A stretch of 14,168 nucleotides of DNA from CAMBDR01 sp046597185 (GCA_046597185.1 JBKJLF010000321.1:1-14168), one strand, 5' to 3'; counted from the first letter of the stretch, positions 1 to 7,470 are shown. Translations and numbers: made by a program. The notes: generated by a model from the sequence alone, not told the origin.

Positions 1-656
1 CCGGCGTCATGATCGTCACCGGTGACACCAAGGTGGTGGAGCGCGGCAGTTGCGACAAAATCTTTATCAATACCGCTGGCGTGGGCGTCATCGACAAAAA
101 ATACCAGCTTGGGGCCGACAAGGCGCAAGCCACCGACCGCATTTTGGTCAACGGCTTTTTGGGCGACCATGGCGCAGCCATTTTGAATGCGCGTGGCGAC
201 ATGCTGCTCACCAGCCCGGTCGAGAGTGATTGCGCCTGCCTGCATGAGCTGATCCATGCCTTGCTGACCGCCGCGCCCGATACCCGCTTCATCCGCGACG
301 CCACCCGTGGCGGCATTGCTTCGGTGCTCAACGAAATTGCCGATTCCTCCAAATGCGCCATCGAGATTGTGGAAAACAACACCCCGATCCGCCCGGAAGT
401 GAAAGGCTTTTGCGAAATCCTCGGGCTGGACCCCTTGTATTTGGCCAATGAAGGCAAGCTCGTTGCGGTGGTGCCGCAACATCAGGCCGAAGCAGCCCTG
501 GCCGCGATGCGCGCCCACCCCTTGGGTAAGGAAGCGGCTGACATTGGTCAGGTGCTGGTGGGTGGGCGCGCTGGCCGGGTTCACATGCAAACCAGTTTTG
601 GCGGCAAGCGCATCGTGGATATGCTGGTAGGTGAACAGTTACCCCGGATTTGCTAA
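1..656 (+). CDS. hypE: Hydrogenase maturation factor HypE, 3' part (5' end outside window)
   Basis: C-terminal two thirds of HypE, the ATP-dependent enzyme that dehydrates the carbamoyl group on its own C-terminal cysteine to a thiocyanate. The cyanide is then passed to the iron of the [NiFe] site through HypC/HypD. The reading frame is open from base 3, so the gene starts upstream; the ATG at 9 is internal. Seen directly: the VTGDTKVVERG segment (residues 3-13 from that ATG) typical of the PurM/ThiL-like ATP-binding core, then GDHGA, the RDATRGG motif, NEGKLV, HPLGK and the diagnostic terminal PRIC followed by the stop. The modifiable cysteine is therefore present and the protein looks functional. 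It is the only maturation gene in view; hypA-D or F presumably lie upstream. The following gene begins 87 bp later. The family assignment is secure. Confidence 0.96.
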   Translation, partial: GVMIVTGDTKVVERGSCDKIFINTAGVGVIDKKYQLGADKAQATDRILVNGFLGDHGAAILNARGDMLLTSPVESDCACLHELIHALLTAAPDTRFIRDATRGGIASVLNEIADSSKCAIEIVENNTPIRPEVKGFCEILGLDPLYLANEGKLVAVVPQHQAEAALAAMRAHPLGKEAADIGQVLVGGRAGRVHMQTSFGGKRIVDMLVGEQLPRIC

Positions 657-684
657 ACGGCGCTGAATCGTCCAATCGGCCACT

Positions 685-704
685 CAACCAATCAACCAAT
701 CAAT
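685..704. repeat. Short tandem repeat in hypE downstream spacer
   Basis: Two exact copies of an 8-base unit, CAACCAAT, lie at 685-692 and 693-700, followed by a half unit CAAT at 701-704, in the 87-bp spacer between hypE and the next gene. It looks like simple slippage-type sequence. No function can be assigned, and no hairpin terminator is visible here. Confidence 0.6.
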
Positions 705-743
705 CAAACAACTAGTCATCTCATTATTTGAAGGAAGCACGCA

Positions 744-1352
744 ATGAATACTTATTCACCAACCGAATACATCCCCACCGAAGGCCTGTTGATTCGCGTC
801 GTGGATGACGGCAAAGTCGTCACACTGGACTACCAGGAAGCCACCGCCATCCACCAGCGTGCGCTGTGGTGGGGCACCGCAGTCGGTTACCGCGCCATGC
901 AAATGGCGGCCAAAGCGCTCTCCAAAACGCAATTGTGGAGTCGCGATCATCTGGTGGTAGTCAGCGCTCATCCCGGCCCCGGCGTGCTCGATTCATTAAA
1001 CTACGTGACCCGCTGCGCCGACAATGGCACGCTCACTGTGATGCAAAACGACCATTGCGTCAATCGCTGCAACAGTGAAATGAAATTTGAATGGTGGGTT
1101 TCCGATGGCGAACAAACCGCGCATGTGATGTTGCGCGAAGATTTTGTGCCATCTGAATTTTATGCCCTGATCGATCGCCGCGTGTACAGCGAAACCAAAG
1201 AAGCGGACGACAAATTATTTGAACTGTACAAAGTCAATTTGTCGTCACGCATCTGGGTTGGCTCGCTGGAAGAAAACTTTTCAGTAGAATATCTCCCGCC
1301 TTTGGCCAAAGGCCAAATCCCCACTCACGAGTGGAATGCAGCAAGCGCCTGA
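744..1352 (+). CDS. FmdE-like small protein, degenerate metal motif
   Basis: A 202-residue soluble protein with no signal peptide or membrane segment. The start is supported by AAGGAA at 731-736, seven bases before the ATG. The segment at about residues 35-100 has the pattern of the FmdE family (PF02663; a protein of the formylmethanofuran dehydrogenase operon with scattered bacterial relatives): a histidine region, VGYRA at 47-51, a VVVSAHPGPGVLD stretch at 71-83, then TRC and a glycine-containing loop with TLTV at 96-99. The family's usual HGHLCPG metal-binding start is replaced by HQRALWW at 37-43, so that cysteine and second histidine are missing. Cysteines remain at 91, 105 and 109. The C-terminal 60 residues match nothing I recognise. 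Its position between hypE and the hydrogenase homologue suggests a role in metal-site assembly or cofactor handling, which is inference. The family call is moderate to weak. Confidence 0.45.
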   Translation: MNTYSPTEYIPTEGLLIRVVDDGKVVTLDYQEATAIHQRALWWGTAVGYRAMQMAAKALSKTQLWSRDHLVVVSAHPGPGVLDSLNYVTRCADNGTLTVMQNDHCVNRCNSEMKFEWWVSDGEQTAHVMLREDFVPSEFYALIDRRVYSETKEADDKLFELYKVNLSSRIWVGSLEENFSVEYLPPLAKGQIPTHEWNAASA

Positions 1353-1398
1353 ACCCTTATTATCCTCATGACCATCATTAAACGAATGGAGCCTAAAA

Positions 1399-3153
1399 AT
1401 GAATCGAATCAACCTGCCCCGGCCTACCCGGACTACCCGAACTATTCTTAGCCTGCTCATCGGCGCATCACTTTCTCCCGTTTGCATGGCGGCAACCGAT
1501 ACAGGCACTGCCATCAGTCGTGCCGAGATCACCACGCCAGTCACCAGTTTTCCGAGCGATTTAGTCACCGGTGCCAACCAAACCCAATTAGCCAACTATG
1601 CTTGGCGTTTGTTTATTGCCGCCACGCAGCAAACAACGGCATCCCTGCTGCCAGGGGGCGGGGCCGGGCGCGGGGTGGGGGATGGAGTGCATAGCTTTAT
1701 CAATACTGGTACCACCCCCGCTGTGGAAAACCCCTTGGTGTTTGAAAGCTTTTACCACCGTACCGAAGCCTTCCCGTTTTACACCGATGCCAAACCAGCA
1801 TCACCCATTGGCCAATTACCCACTTATTACACGTTTTACAAACCACCTGCCGGGGTCACTCCGCAACCCACACCCGGTTGTACGCCCGTCGTTCCCGCGC
1901 CCAAAAATGGGCGTGTTCCTTGTACCTTTAGCGGGCAAAGCTATGTCAATCTGGATGAAACCAATCAAATTGGGCAAAATTTCTTGTATTTCAAAAACTC
2001 GAATGCGCCCAATTTTCCGGTTTTATTCATGGCCAAGGTGAATGCCCCCGAAGCCAACTATGCGTACAATTGGCCGTCCGCAAACGGCAGGCCCTCCAAC
2101 ACCAATTCTTTCTCATTCCCGCCCGGTGTGGTAGAAGTAAAAACCGCGTGGCGCAGAGTGCAAGACATTCCCGGTGGCGACCAGGGCAAATATCACCTCT
2201 CTACCGGGACTTACTATGTTTCCGATGAAACCGAGGCACCGATTCCGCATAGCGCCACCTTTGCCCTGATTGCGATTCACATTATTCAAAAAACCGTCAA
2301 CTATCCGCAATTTATTTTTACCACGTTTGAGCATGTTGATGCGGTCACCCGCAATAGCAGTAATGTCATCACCGATCCGGCATATACCATCACCTATAAC
2401 AACCTGTCTTACCAATCACCCAGCCAAAGCCCGCCTGCCGTAACGGCACTCGGTGCGTATTCCATTAATCGAGCAAACCAACCGGCGCAAAGCAATAAGC
2501 TGAGCACGTATACCTTGCCCGCAGCAGGGCAAATTGCCCCACAAGACCAAACCAAGGTCGTGGTGCAACCCAACACCATCGTGCGGGAAGTCAATGATGT
2601 GAACAACCAAGTCAATTCTTTAATAAAAAGTGTTTCCTCCAATAATATCTGGGCCAACTATCGGCTGAAAGGGGTGCAGGCCGTACCCACCAGCGATACC
2701 ACCACCAGTAATTATTATTTGGCGAATATCGTGGTCGAAAGTAGTCGGCCCGGGATTCAATTATTCAGCGGTGTGCTGCTGTACGGTGGCGTCGGCCAAC
2801 CCGGGAATCCAGACTCAAACAATTTGTATTTTGTGAATTGTCGCGGTCAAAAAGGCAGTTCCGAATGTATTTACCCGGAAGCGGCCTTGAATCCACCTGC
2901 CCCGGTCGTCACAACCTATAACAATGTGTCGATTCGGCCCCAATCCTCTGCGGCGGTGCCACCCCCCATGCATAGTATGGGAGGTTGCCAGGGCTGCCAC
3001 GGTGCAGCCCAACAAGCAGGCGGCGATTTCAGCTTTTTATCCAGTGCCGTACTAGGTGGCGGCAAAAAAATCGATAGCGTGCCTGCGAGCAGCTTGCCCG
3101 CAGCGGCAAAGGCGCAGCATAACAAAAGGGCAGGACAAGACTCGAAGTTTTAA
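1399..3153 (+). CDS. Secreted mono-haem c-type cytochrome-like protein
   Basis: A 584-residue exported protein. TGGAG at 1387-1391 lies seven bases before the ATG. The N-terminus has arginine/lysine-poor but Arg-rich charge, a hydrophobic core at about residues 16-28 and a likely signal peptidase I site after CMA near residue 32, so it should be periplasmic or surface exposed. A single c-type haem motif, CQGCH, sits at 530-534 near the C-terminus, preceded by Met524, His525 and Met527, and followed by an AGGDFSFL segment. The large preceding region (about 60-500) has AWRLFIAAT near 70, a TAWRRVQ segment, and an IHIIQKTVNYPQFIFTTFEH stretch. I recall such segments in uncharacterised proteobacterial cytochrome-family proteins, but I know no assigned function. 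Two close cysteine pairs in the middle could form disulfides. With the exported multicopper oxidase downstream, a periplasmic redox role is plausible. The haem site is seen; substrate and partner are unknown. Confidence 0.75.
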   Translation: MNRINLPRPTRTTRTILSLLIGASLSPVCMAATDTGTAISRAEITTPVTSFPSDLVTGANQTQLANYAWRLFIAATQQTTASLLPGGGAGRGVGDGVHSFINTGTTPAVENPLVFESFYHRTEAFPFYTDAKPASPIGQLPTYYTFYKPPAGVTPQPTPGCTPVVPAPKNGRVPCTFSGQSYVNLDETNQIGQNFLYFKNSNAPNFPVLFMAKVNAPEANYAYNWPSANGRPSNTNSFSFPPGVVEVKTAWRRVQDIPGGDQGKYHLSTGTYYVSDETEAPIPHSATFALIAIHIIQKTVNYPQFIFTTFEHVDAVTRNSSNVITDPAYTITYNNLSYQSPSQSPPAVTALGAYSINRANQPAQSNKLSTYTLPAAGQIAPQDQTKVVVQPNTIVREVNDVNNQVNSLIKSVSSNNIWANYRLKGVQAVPTSDTTTSNYYLANIVVESSRPGIQLFSGVLLYGGVGQPGNPDSNNLYFVNCRGQKGSSECIYPEAALNPPAPVVTTYNNVSIRPQSSAAVPPPMHSMGGCQGCHGAAQQAGGDFSFLSSAVLGGGKKIDSVPASSLPAAAKAQHNKRAGQDSKF

Positions 3154-3164
3154 ATGCCGCTTCG

Positions 3165-3192
3165 GTTGGCACAGCAACCAGGCTGTGCCAAC
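3165..3192 (+). terminator. Strong hairpin between cytochrome-like gene and fusion gene
   Basis: A perfect 11-bp inverted repeat: the left arm at 3165-3175 (GTTGGCACAGC) pairs with 3182-3192 (GCTGTGCCAAC) around a six-base loop. It starts 11 bases after the stop codon of the cytochrome-like gene. The downstream tract is only moderately T-rich (TGTTCATTT), so it may be a weak or partial terminator, or a stabilising or processing hairpin inside a polycistronic message, rather than a full stop. It would let the upstream genes be expressed more than the downstream ones. Confidence 0.5.
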
Positions 3193-3224
3193 TGTTCATT
3201 TCCCCAACCTGACCGAGATGCGCC

Positions 3225-4994
3225 ATGAATGCCGAATTAAAGCTCGCACCTGAAGCCAGAATATATGTTTTGGAAGAAATCCAGTCTTTGACACTGGCCC
3301 TTGAGCAACCCTTGTATCGCAACTATCCGGGCATGAAGCTGGGCCAACGCGATCAGATTGAATTTTTCAGTCAACGGCTTGCGGTGCTCGCGGCCCAAGC
3401 CATTCACAGCCAAAATCCCCCCTGCCCGGATTGGGTGATTACCTCTCCGGCCTACCACCAATTGCCTTCCGCCGCCAATTTGTTGGCGCGCCAGGTCACA
3501 CAATTATTGCAACGCCAGGGTTTGCCCGTGACCCTGGTGGAGATGCGCTTAAGCGGACAGCAAATGCCGATTCACAGCCAGGAAGAATTCAAGCGTATCC
3601 GCGATTACAGCAAAAACAGCTTGCAACAGCGCATTGAACAGCGCCAGCGCGAACAACTGCCATTAAATGCCGATGAACTAGCGGCGCAGTTTAAGAATCG
3701 CCCGGTATTGATCGTCAACGACATCAATGTGACGGGAACCCAGCAAAAATTTTTGCAACAAACCTTGGCGCAATTTCAAGCTTGTGCCTGCCACTGGCTC
3801 TACATCTTCAATGTCGAAAAAAACTTGGCCGCACAGCACCCCGAAGTGGAAAGCAGAATTAACAATAGCCAATTTAATGATCTGGAAAGCTATGCGCGGA
3901 TTTTATCGGACCGCAAAACCCAACATACCGCAATCTGTATTTCGCGCCTGTTTGGGCTGGAGTTGGATGTGTTCCGACATCTGCTCACGCTGCTACCTGC
4001 GGGCGTGCCGCAACACCTGTACCAGATCATCCTGCGTGATTGCCGCTATAACAGTCCCTTGTTCCAGGAAAAAATGACGCTCCTGAGCCAAGCGCCACAG
4101 GCGGACACAGCCAGCCCCGGCCCCCAAATCACCGCCACACCGCATAGCACCAGGTACGCACTGGACTATCAAATTCCCTTAATCGATTTGCACCAAACCC
4201 GCAAACCGCATTTTCAGATTCCATTCGATGTCGAGTCACCCCTGTTTAACGAACCACTGGTCAATTTAAAAGACTACGACGTGCCATTTTTCTCCTGGTT
4301 TGCCGTCACCGATGGCAGCAACACCCCGTATTGCCAGCCGATTCCGGGTAGCCGCCCAGAGGGTTGGTTAAGAAAATCGGTGGCCGAGAAATTGGAGCGG
4401 GCCAATCGGCGGCTAGCGCCCTTTAACCGCGAGGTGATCGGACTCGATGCCTACCGCCCGATTGCCTGCCAATACGGTATATGGCATTTTTTCATCGATC
4501 AGGGACGCAAAAAAAACCCGCAGGCCAGTGCCGATGAATTGCGCCAATATGCCTTGCAATACGCACGTGACCCGCATATTTTTGACCCGAAAGAAAGCCG
4601 CAATACCCCAATTCACGCCACTGGTGCCGCGATTGACGTGGTACTACGCCAGCGTGACACCGGGCAATGGATGAATATGGGTTCTAAATTTGAAGAAATC
4701 ACCGAGGTAAGCTCAACCGACTATTTTGAGCGCCAATTGCTGCAAGGCTTAATCGATACCGATGACGAGCGTTTGTGGAACCGCCGCCTGATGCATTGGG
4801 CCATGACCGCCGAAGGTTTTTTGAATGACCCGATTCTGTATTGGCATTACGACTGGGGCAACCAGATATGGATCAAGGTAAACAATGTGTTGAACCCGGA
4901 TGCGCCCAAGGCGGCATGGTATGGGTATATTCCCCCGCCGCAATGGGGCGTAGCCGAAACACCGTTTCCTCCGGATCAGCAAAATACCGTTTGA
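3225..4994 (+). CDS. Fusion: phosphoribosyltransferase-like domain plus VanX/DdpX-like M15 peptidase domain
   Basis: A 589-residue protein without a signal peptide. Residues about 5-290 resemble a type I phosphoribosyltransferase-like fold: DWVITSPAYHQLPSAANLLA around 70-89, and a PRPP-loop-like segment VLIVNDINVTGTQ at 161-173. One of the two usual acidic residues there is Asn165; Asp166 and the T-G-T turn remain. Residues about 310-589 resemble D-Ala-D-Ala dipeptidases (peptidase M15D, VanX/DdpX): DAYRP with Arg411, IHATGAAID with zinc ligands His464 and Asp471 at the family spacing, an MGSKFEE segment, NRRLM, GFLND, and YWHYDWGNQIW with zinc ligand His541. The family's catalytic Glu, three residues before that His, is Leu538. 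Both halves may therefore have altered chemistry. Only a weak GAG precedes the start, so initiation is less certain than for its neighbours. Substrate unknown; hydrolysis of a small D-amino-acid or related amide is one possibility. Confidence 0.7.
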   Translation: MNAELKLAPEARIYVLEEIQSLTLALEQPLYRNYPGMKLGQRDQIEFFSQRLAVLAAQAIHSQNPPCPDWVITSPAYHQLPSAANLLARQVTQLLQRQGLPVTLVEMRLSGQQMPIHSQEEFKRIRDYSKNSLQQRIEQRQREQLPLNADELAAQFKNRPVLIVNDINVTGTQQKFLQQTLAQFQACACHWLYIFNVEKNLAAQHPEVESRINNSQFNDLESYARILSDRKTQHTAICISRLFGLELDVFRHLLTLLPAGVPQHLYQIILRDCRYNSPLFQEKMTLLSQAPQADTASPGPQITATPHSTRYALDYQIPLIDLHQTRKPHFQIPFDVESPLFNEPLVNLKDYDVPFFSWFAVTDGSNTPYCQPIPGSRPEGWLRKSVAEKLERANRRLAPFNREVIGLDAYRPIACQYGIWHFFIDQGRKKNPQASADELRQYALQYARDPHIFDPKESRNTPIHATGAAIDVVLRQRDTGQWMNMGSKFEEITEVSSTDYFERQLLQGLIDTDDERLWNRRLMHWAMTAEGFLNDPILYWHYDWGNQIWIKVNNVLNPDAPKAAWYGYIPPPQWGVAETPFPPDQQNTV

Positions 4995-5074
4995 ACCCGT
5001 AAATCAAGTACACACTTTTTTGCAATACCTGCAACGCAGATCGTTCGTTCACTCATCAACCTGTCACACCCCAC

Positions 5075-5080
5075 AAGGAG
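5075..5080 (+). promoter_or_regulatory. Shine-Dalgarno fixing the lectin start
   Basis: AAGGAG at 5075-5080 lies five bases before the ATG at 5086, but only two before the ATG at 5083. Spacing favours 5086 over both 5083 and the longer in-frame TTG at 5020, whose 21-residue extension shows no signal peptide. Confidence 0.75.
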
Positions 5081-5085
5081 CTATG

Positions 5086-5556
5086 ATGCCCGACTATTTT
5101 TTTATCACCAGCAAACTCAATGGCAACGTGTTAACCGTAGACGGTGCCAATCCGGCCCCCATCACCGCCATTGTTAGCGCCCCGCCCAATCCAGCCAGCC
5201 CGGACAACCAACTTTGGGAACGGGTGCCAACTGGCCCCTTTGATCAAGGTGGTGGACAAAGCCAATATTATTTGCGCTGTAAATTAAATGGCTTGGTGTT
5301 GGATATTACGGGCTCGAATCTCGCGCTGCGCACCCCGCTCATTACTTTTTCCATCAATTCCCCCGCATCGAATAATCAGATTTGGCAATTCATTGAAAGC
5401 GAGGTGGAAGGCGCGTTTTATATCACCAGCTTGTTGAATGGTTTTGTGGCCGACATTTACGGTAGTAACACTGCCACCGGCACACCGGTGATCAGCTTCT
5501 CGCAAAATGTGCCGACCAGCAATAATCAGTTATGGACGTTTGTTCCCAGCGCGTAA
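5086..5556 (+). CDS. Ricin-B-type beta-trefoil lectin-like protein
   Basis: A protein of 156 residues from the preferred start, almost entirely one beta-trefoil. Three internal repeats of about 45 residues each run from an aromatic start through (K/L)LNG-x-V-x-D-I-x-GSN-type positions to a closing QxW: DNQLW, NNQIW and NNQLW, each followed by a hydrophobic beta strand. This three-fold QxW pattern is the signature of the ricin B lectin family (CBM13-like), which binds sugars such as galactose or other small ligands. There is no signal peptide, no membrane segment and no attached catalytic domain, so it is a stand-alone, apparently cytoplasmic trefoil. It sits 60 bp upstream of the hydrogenase-like gene. 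Beta-trefoils are also used as protein-protein or scaffold modules, so sugar binding is not certain. The fold call is strong; the ligand is unknown. Confidence 0.85.
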   Translation: MPDYFFITSKLNGNVLTVDGANPAPITAIVSAPPNPASPDNQLWERVPTGPFDQGGGQSQYYLRCKLNGLVLDITGSNLALRTPLITFSINSPASNNQIWQFIESEVEGAFYITSLLNGFVADIYGSNTATGTPVISFSQNVPTSNNQLWTFVPSA

Positions 5557-5616
5557 AATTTCTGCGGCGGCTTACCAATCAACCCACACTTTCAGATTCA
5601 TTCAACGGAGCAAAGC

Positions 5617-7419
5617 ATGGTATCAGAACTGGAACGCCCACCACGATTAAGTACCCGGTTAATGGCGTTAATCAAAGAAAAAAATAAAGCCGGCCTGGTC
5701 AAACCCGCTGATCCATTGACTCGCCTGGAAGGGGGCTTGGCAGTGCATTGCCGGGTCGATCTTGAGAACAAAAAAATTCTCGAAGTCGCCGCCATGGCCA
5801 CCCTGTTCAAGGGTTATGAATCATTGTTACCGGGGCGCGACTTGCAGCAGGTGGGCATGGTCAGTTGCACCGCATCCGGCATTTGTGGCGGGGTACATGC
5901 TACCGCCTCGGCGCTGTGTCTGGAAATGGCGCTCGGGCTAACACCGCCACCATTGGGCATTGTGCTGCGCAATTTGCTGCTCAGTTGCCAATACCTGAAC
6001 GACAATTGCATGCATTTGTTTGTGCTGGCCGGGCCAGACTATTCGCAACAAATAATTGAAGCCAGTAACCCGGAAATATGGCACAAAGCGCAGCACAGCG
6101 CGTGCCAATTTGCCACTATTCATGACTACCAGCGCATTGGCGATATTATGCGTGACCTGAACAAGGGCAGCGGCAAGTTGTATAAAGAAGCGCTCAAAAT
6201 GGTCTCACTGGCGCGCCAGGCGTATACTTTGCTGGGTGGCAAATATCCGCATTCGGAATCGATTATTCCCGGTGGCGTCACGCTTTGTGTGGATGCCGAA
6301 AAACTCGCGCAATTTCACGCCATCTTGCAACCGTTTACCGAATACAGCCAAAAAACCGCCGCGCTTTGGGATGATATCTTCAATTTTATGTTATCCGCCA
6401 ACCCGGCCTATGAAGACGTGGGGCGTTGCCCGGCATCCATGCTCGATTTTGGTCAATGGGATCACCCTGATTATTACGATGGGCGCTATCAAAACTGCGA
6501 CGCCTGGGGTGAAAAACGCTGGTCTACCCCGGCGGCGGTGATCGATGGCAAACTGGCCTGTAGCCAACTGAGCTTGCTTAATGCCGGAATGGAAGAGTTT
6601 TTGGATTATTCCTGGCAATCGGCCCAGGTCATTGCCCCCGAAAAGCTGATCGGGCACGACCCGAATGGCAACCCGATTAGCGCATTCCATCCGTGGAATA
6701 AAAAAACCCGGATGCCCACAACATTCAGCCCGCAAGCGTATAGCTGGGGTTCCAGCTTGACCTGGCGCGGCCATGGGTTTGAAGTCGGTGCGTATGCACG
6801 CTTATACCTGACGGCGCTGGCGCAAAAAATTCCTGCCAGCGAATTTCTGCATGCCACGGGCAGCGCTTTGCATTTTGCCTTACCCACCAAGCCGGGCAAG
6901 CACATTGCACTGGAATGGAAGATACCCGCCATTTGGAACGCGTTTGAACGCAATCGGGCGCGTGCGTATGCGCTGGCGTTTAGCCTCTCTGTCACGCTGG
7001 AAAATATCGCCATGGCACAACGCTTTATCGCCAACGGCGAAACCCAGACCCATGTACCCCTATCAAGAGAGCGGACGGGCCAACAACTGGGGGTGGGCTT
7101 GTGGGGTGCGAGCCGGGGCTTTTTGGCGCATTGGGCGGTGATTGCCGATCAAGTGATTGATAACTACCAGATTGCGATCCCTTCCCGCGTGAATGTGGGT
7201 ACCAGCACGCCCACAGGTGAATTGGGGCCACTGGAAAAGGCGCTGCTCAATACGCCCATCCTGGAAAGCCAATTTAACCATGCCCAGGACTTTAGCGCCA
7301 TCGACATTCAACGTGCCATTCAAAGTTTTGATCCCTGTATGAACTGTAGTGCCCATGTATTACTAGACCCGGGCGATACGGTGCTGGTCAAAGTCATCGA
7401 CACCAGTTTTCCAATGTAA
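5617..7419 (+). CDS. Divergent [NiFe]-hydrogenase large subunit homologue (group 1h/5-like)
   Basis: A 600-residue homologue of the catalytic large subunit of [NiFe] hydrogenases. ACGGAG at 5605-5610 lies six bases before the ATG. Seen directly: RLEGG at 36-40 with the proton-path Glu38; GRD at 73-75; L1 region C-T-A-S-G-I-C-G-G-V-H at 84-94; KYPHSESIIPGGV at 209-221; HPWN; ALEWKIP at 431-437 followed by ERNRARAY; A-S-R-G-F-L-A-H-W with outer-sphere Arg500; and L2 DPCMNCSAH at 572-580. After His580 there are 20 more residues, the kind of tail removed by a maturation endopeptidase once nickel is in. Overall length and order follow group 1h/5 enzymes. The odd point is L1: the expected R-I-C-G-I-C is T-A-S-G-I-C, so the first cysteine (a terminal nickel ligand, D. 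gigas Cys65) is Ser87, with Cys84 close by. No small subunit is present in the window. H2 oxidation is possible but not assured. Confidence 0.88.
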   Translation: MVSELERPPRLSTRLMALIKEKNKAGLVKPADPLTRLEGGLAVHCRVDLENKKILEVAAMATLFKGYESLLPGRDLQQVGMVSCTASGICGGVHATASALCLEMALGLTPPPLGIVLRNLLLSCQYLNDNCMHLFVLAGPDYSQQIIEASNPEIWHKAQHSACQFATIHDYQRIGDIMRDLNKGSGKLYKEALKMVSLARQAYTLLGGKYPHSESIIPGGVTLCVDAEKLAQFHAILQPFTEYSQKTAALWDDIFNFMLSANPAYEDVGRCPASMLDFGQWDHPDYYDGRYQNCDAWGEKRWSTPAAVIDGKLACSQLSLLNAGMEEFLDYSWQSAQVIAPEKLIGHDPNGNPISAFHPWNKKTRMPTTFSPQAYSWGSSLTWRGHGFEVGAYARLYLTALAQKIPASEFLHATGSALHFALPTKPGKHIALEWKIPAIWNAFERNRARAYALAFSLSVTLENIAMAQRFIANGETQTHVPLSRERTGQQLGVGLWGASRGFLAHWAVIADQVIDNYQIAIPSRVNVGTSTPTGELGPLEKALLNTPILESQFNHAQDFSAIDIQRAIQSFDPCMNCSAHVLLDPGDTVLVKVIDTSFPM

Positions 7420-7464
7420 CACCCTTCAACCCTTAGTTTGACCCAACCTGAAGCAAACCTCACC

Positions 7465-7470
7465 AAGGAG
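7465..7470 (+). promoter_or_regulatory. Shine-Dalgarno fixing the multicopper oxidase start
   Basis: AAGGAG ends six bases before the ATG at 7477. This start gives an immediate signal peptide, unlike the upstream in-frame TTG at 7438, which would bury it behind 13 polar residues. Confidence 0.85.

Noticed and set aside
328..699. A 123-codon - strand frame opposite hypE
   Set aside because: It is an antisense shadow of a conserved gene, with Pro/Arg/Cys-rich composition typical of a wrong-frame translation.
685..710. CRISPR-like or attachment-site repeat downstream of hypE
   Set aside because: The units are 8 bp and adjacent with no spacers, and there is no integrase or cas gene nearby.
5020..5085. 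Longer N-terminus of the lectin from the TTG at 5020, possibly a signal peptide
   Set aside because: The extra residues are polar and basic without a hydrophobic core, and the Shine-Dalgarno fits the ATG at 5086.
5875..5877. Selenocysteine at the L1 position
   Set aside because: The codon is TCC, not TGA, so it is serine; the frame has no internal TGA.
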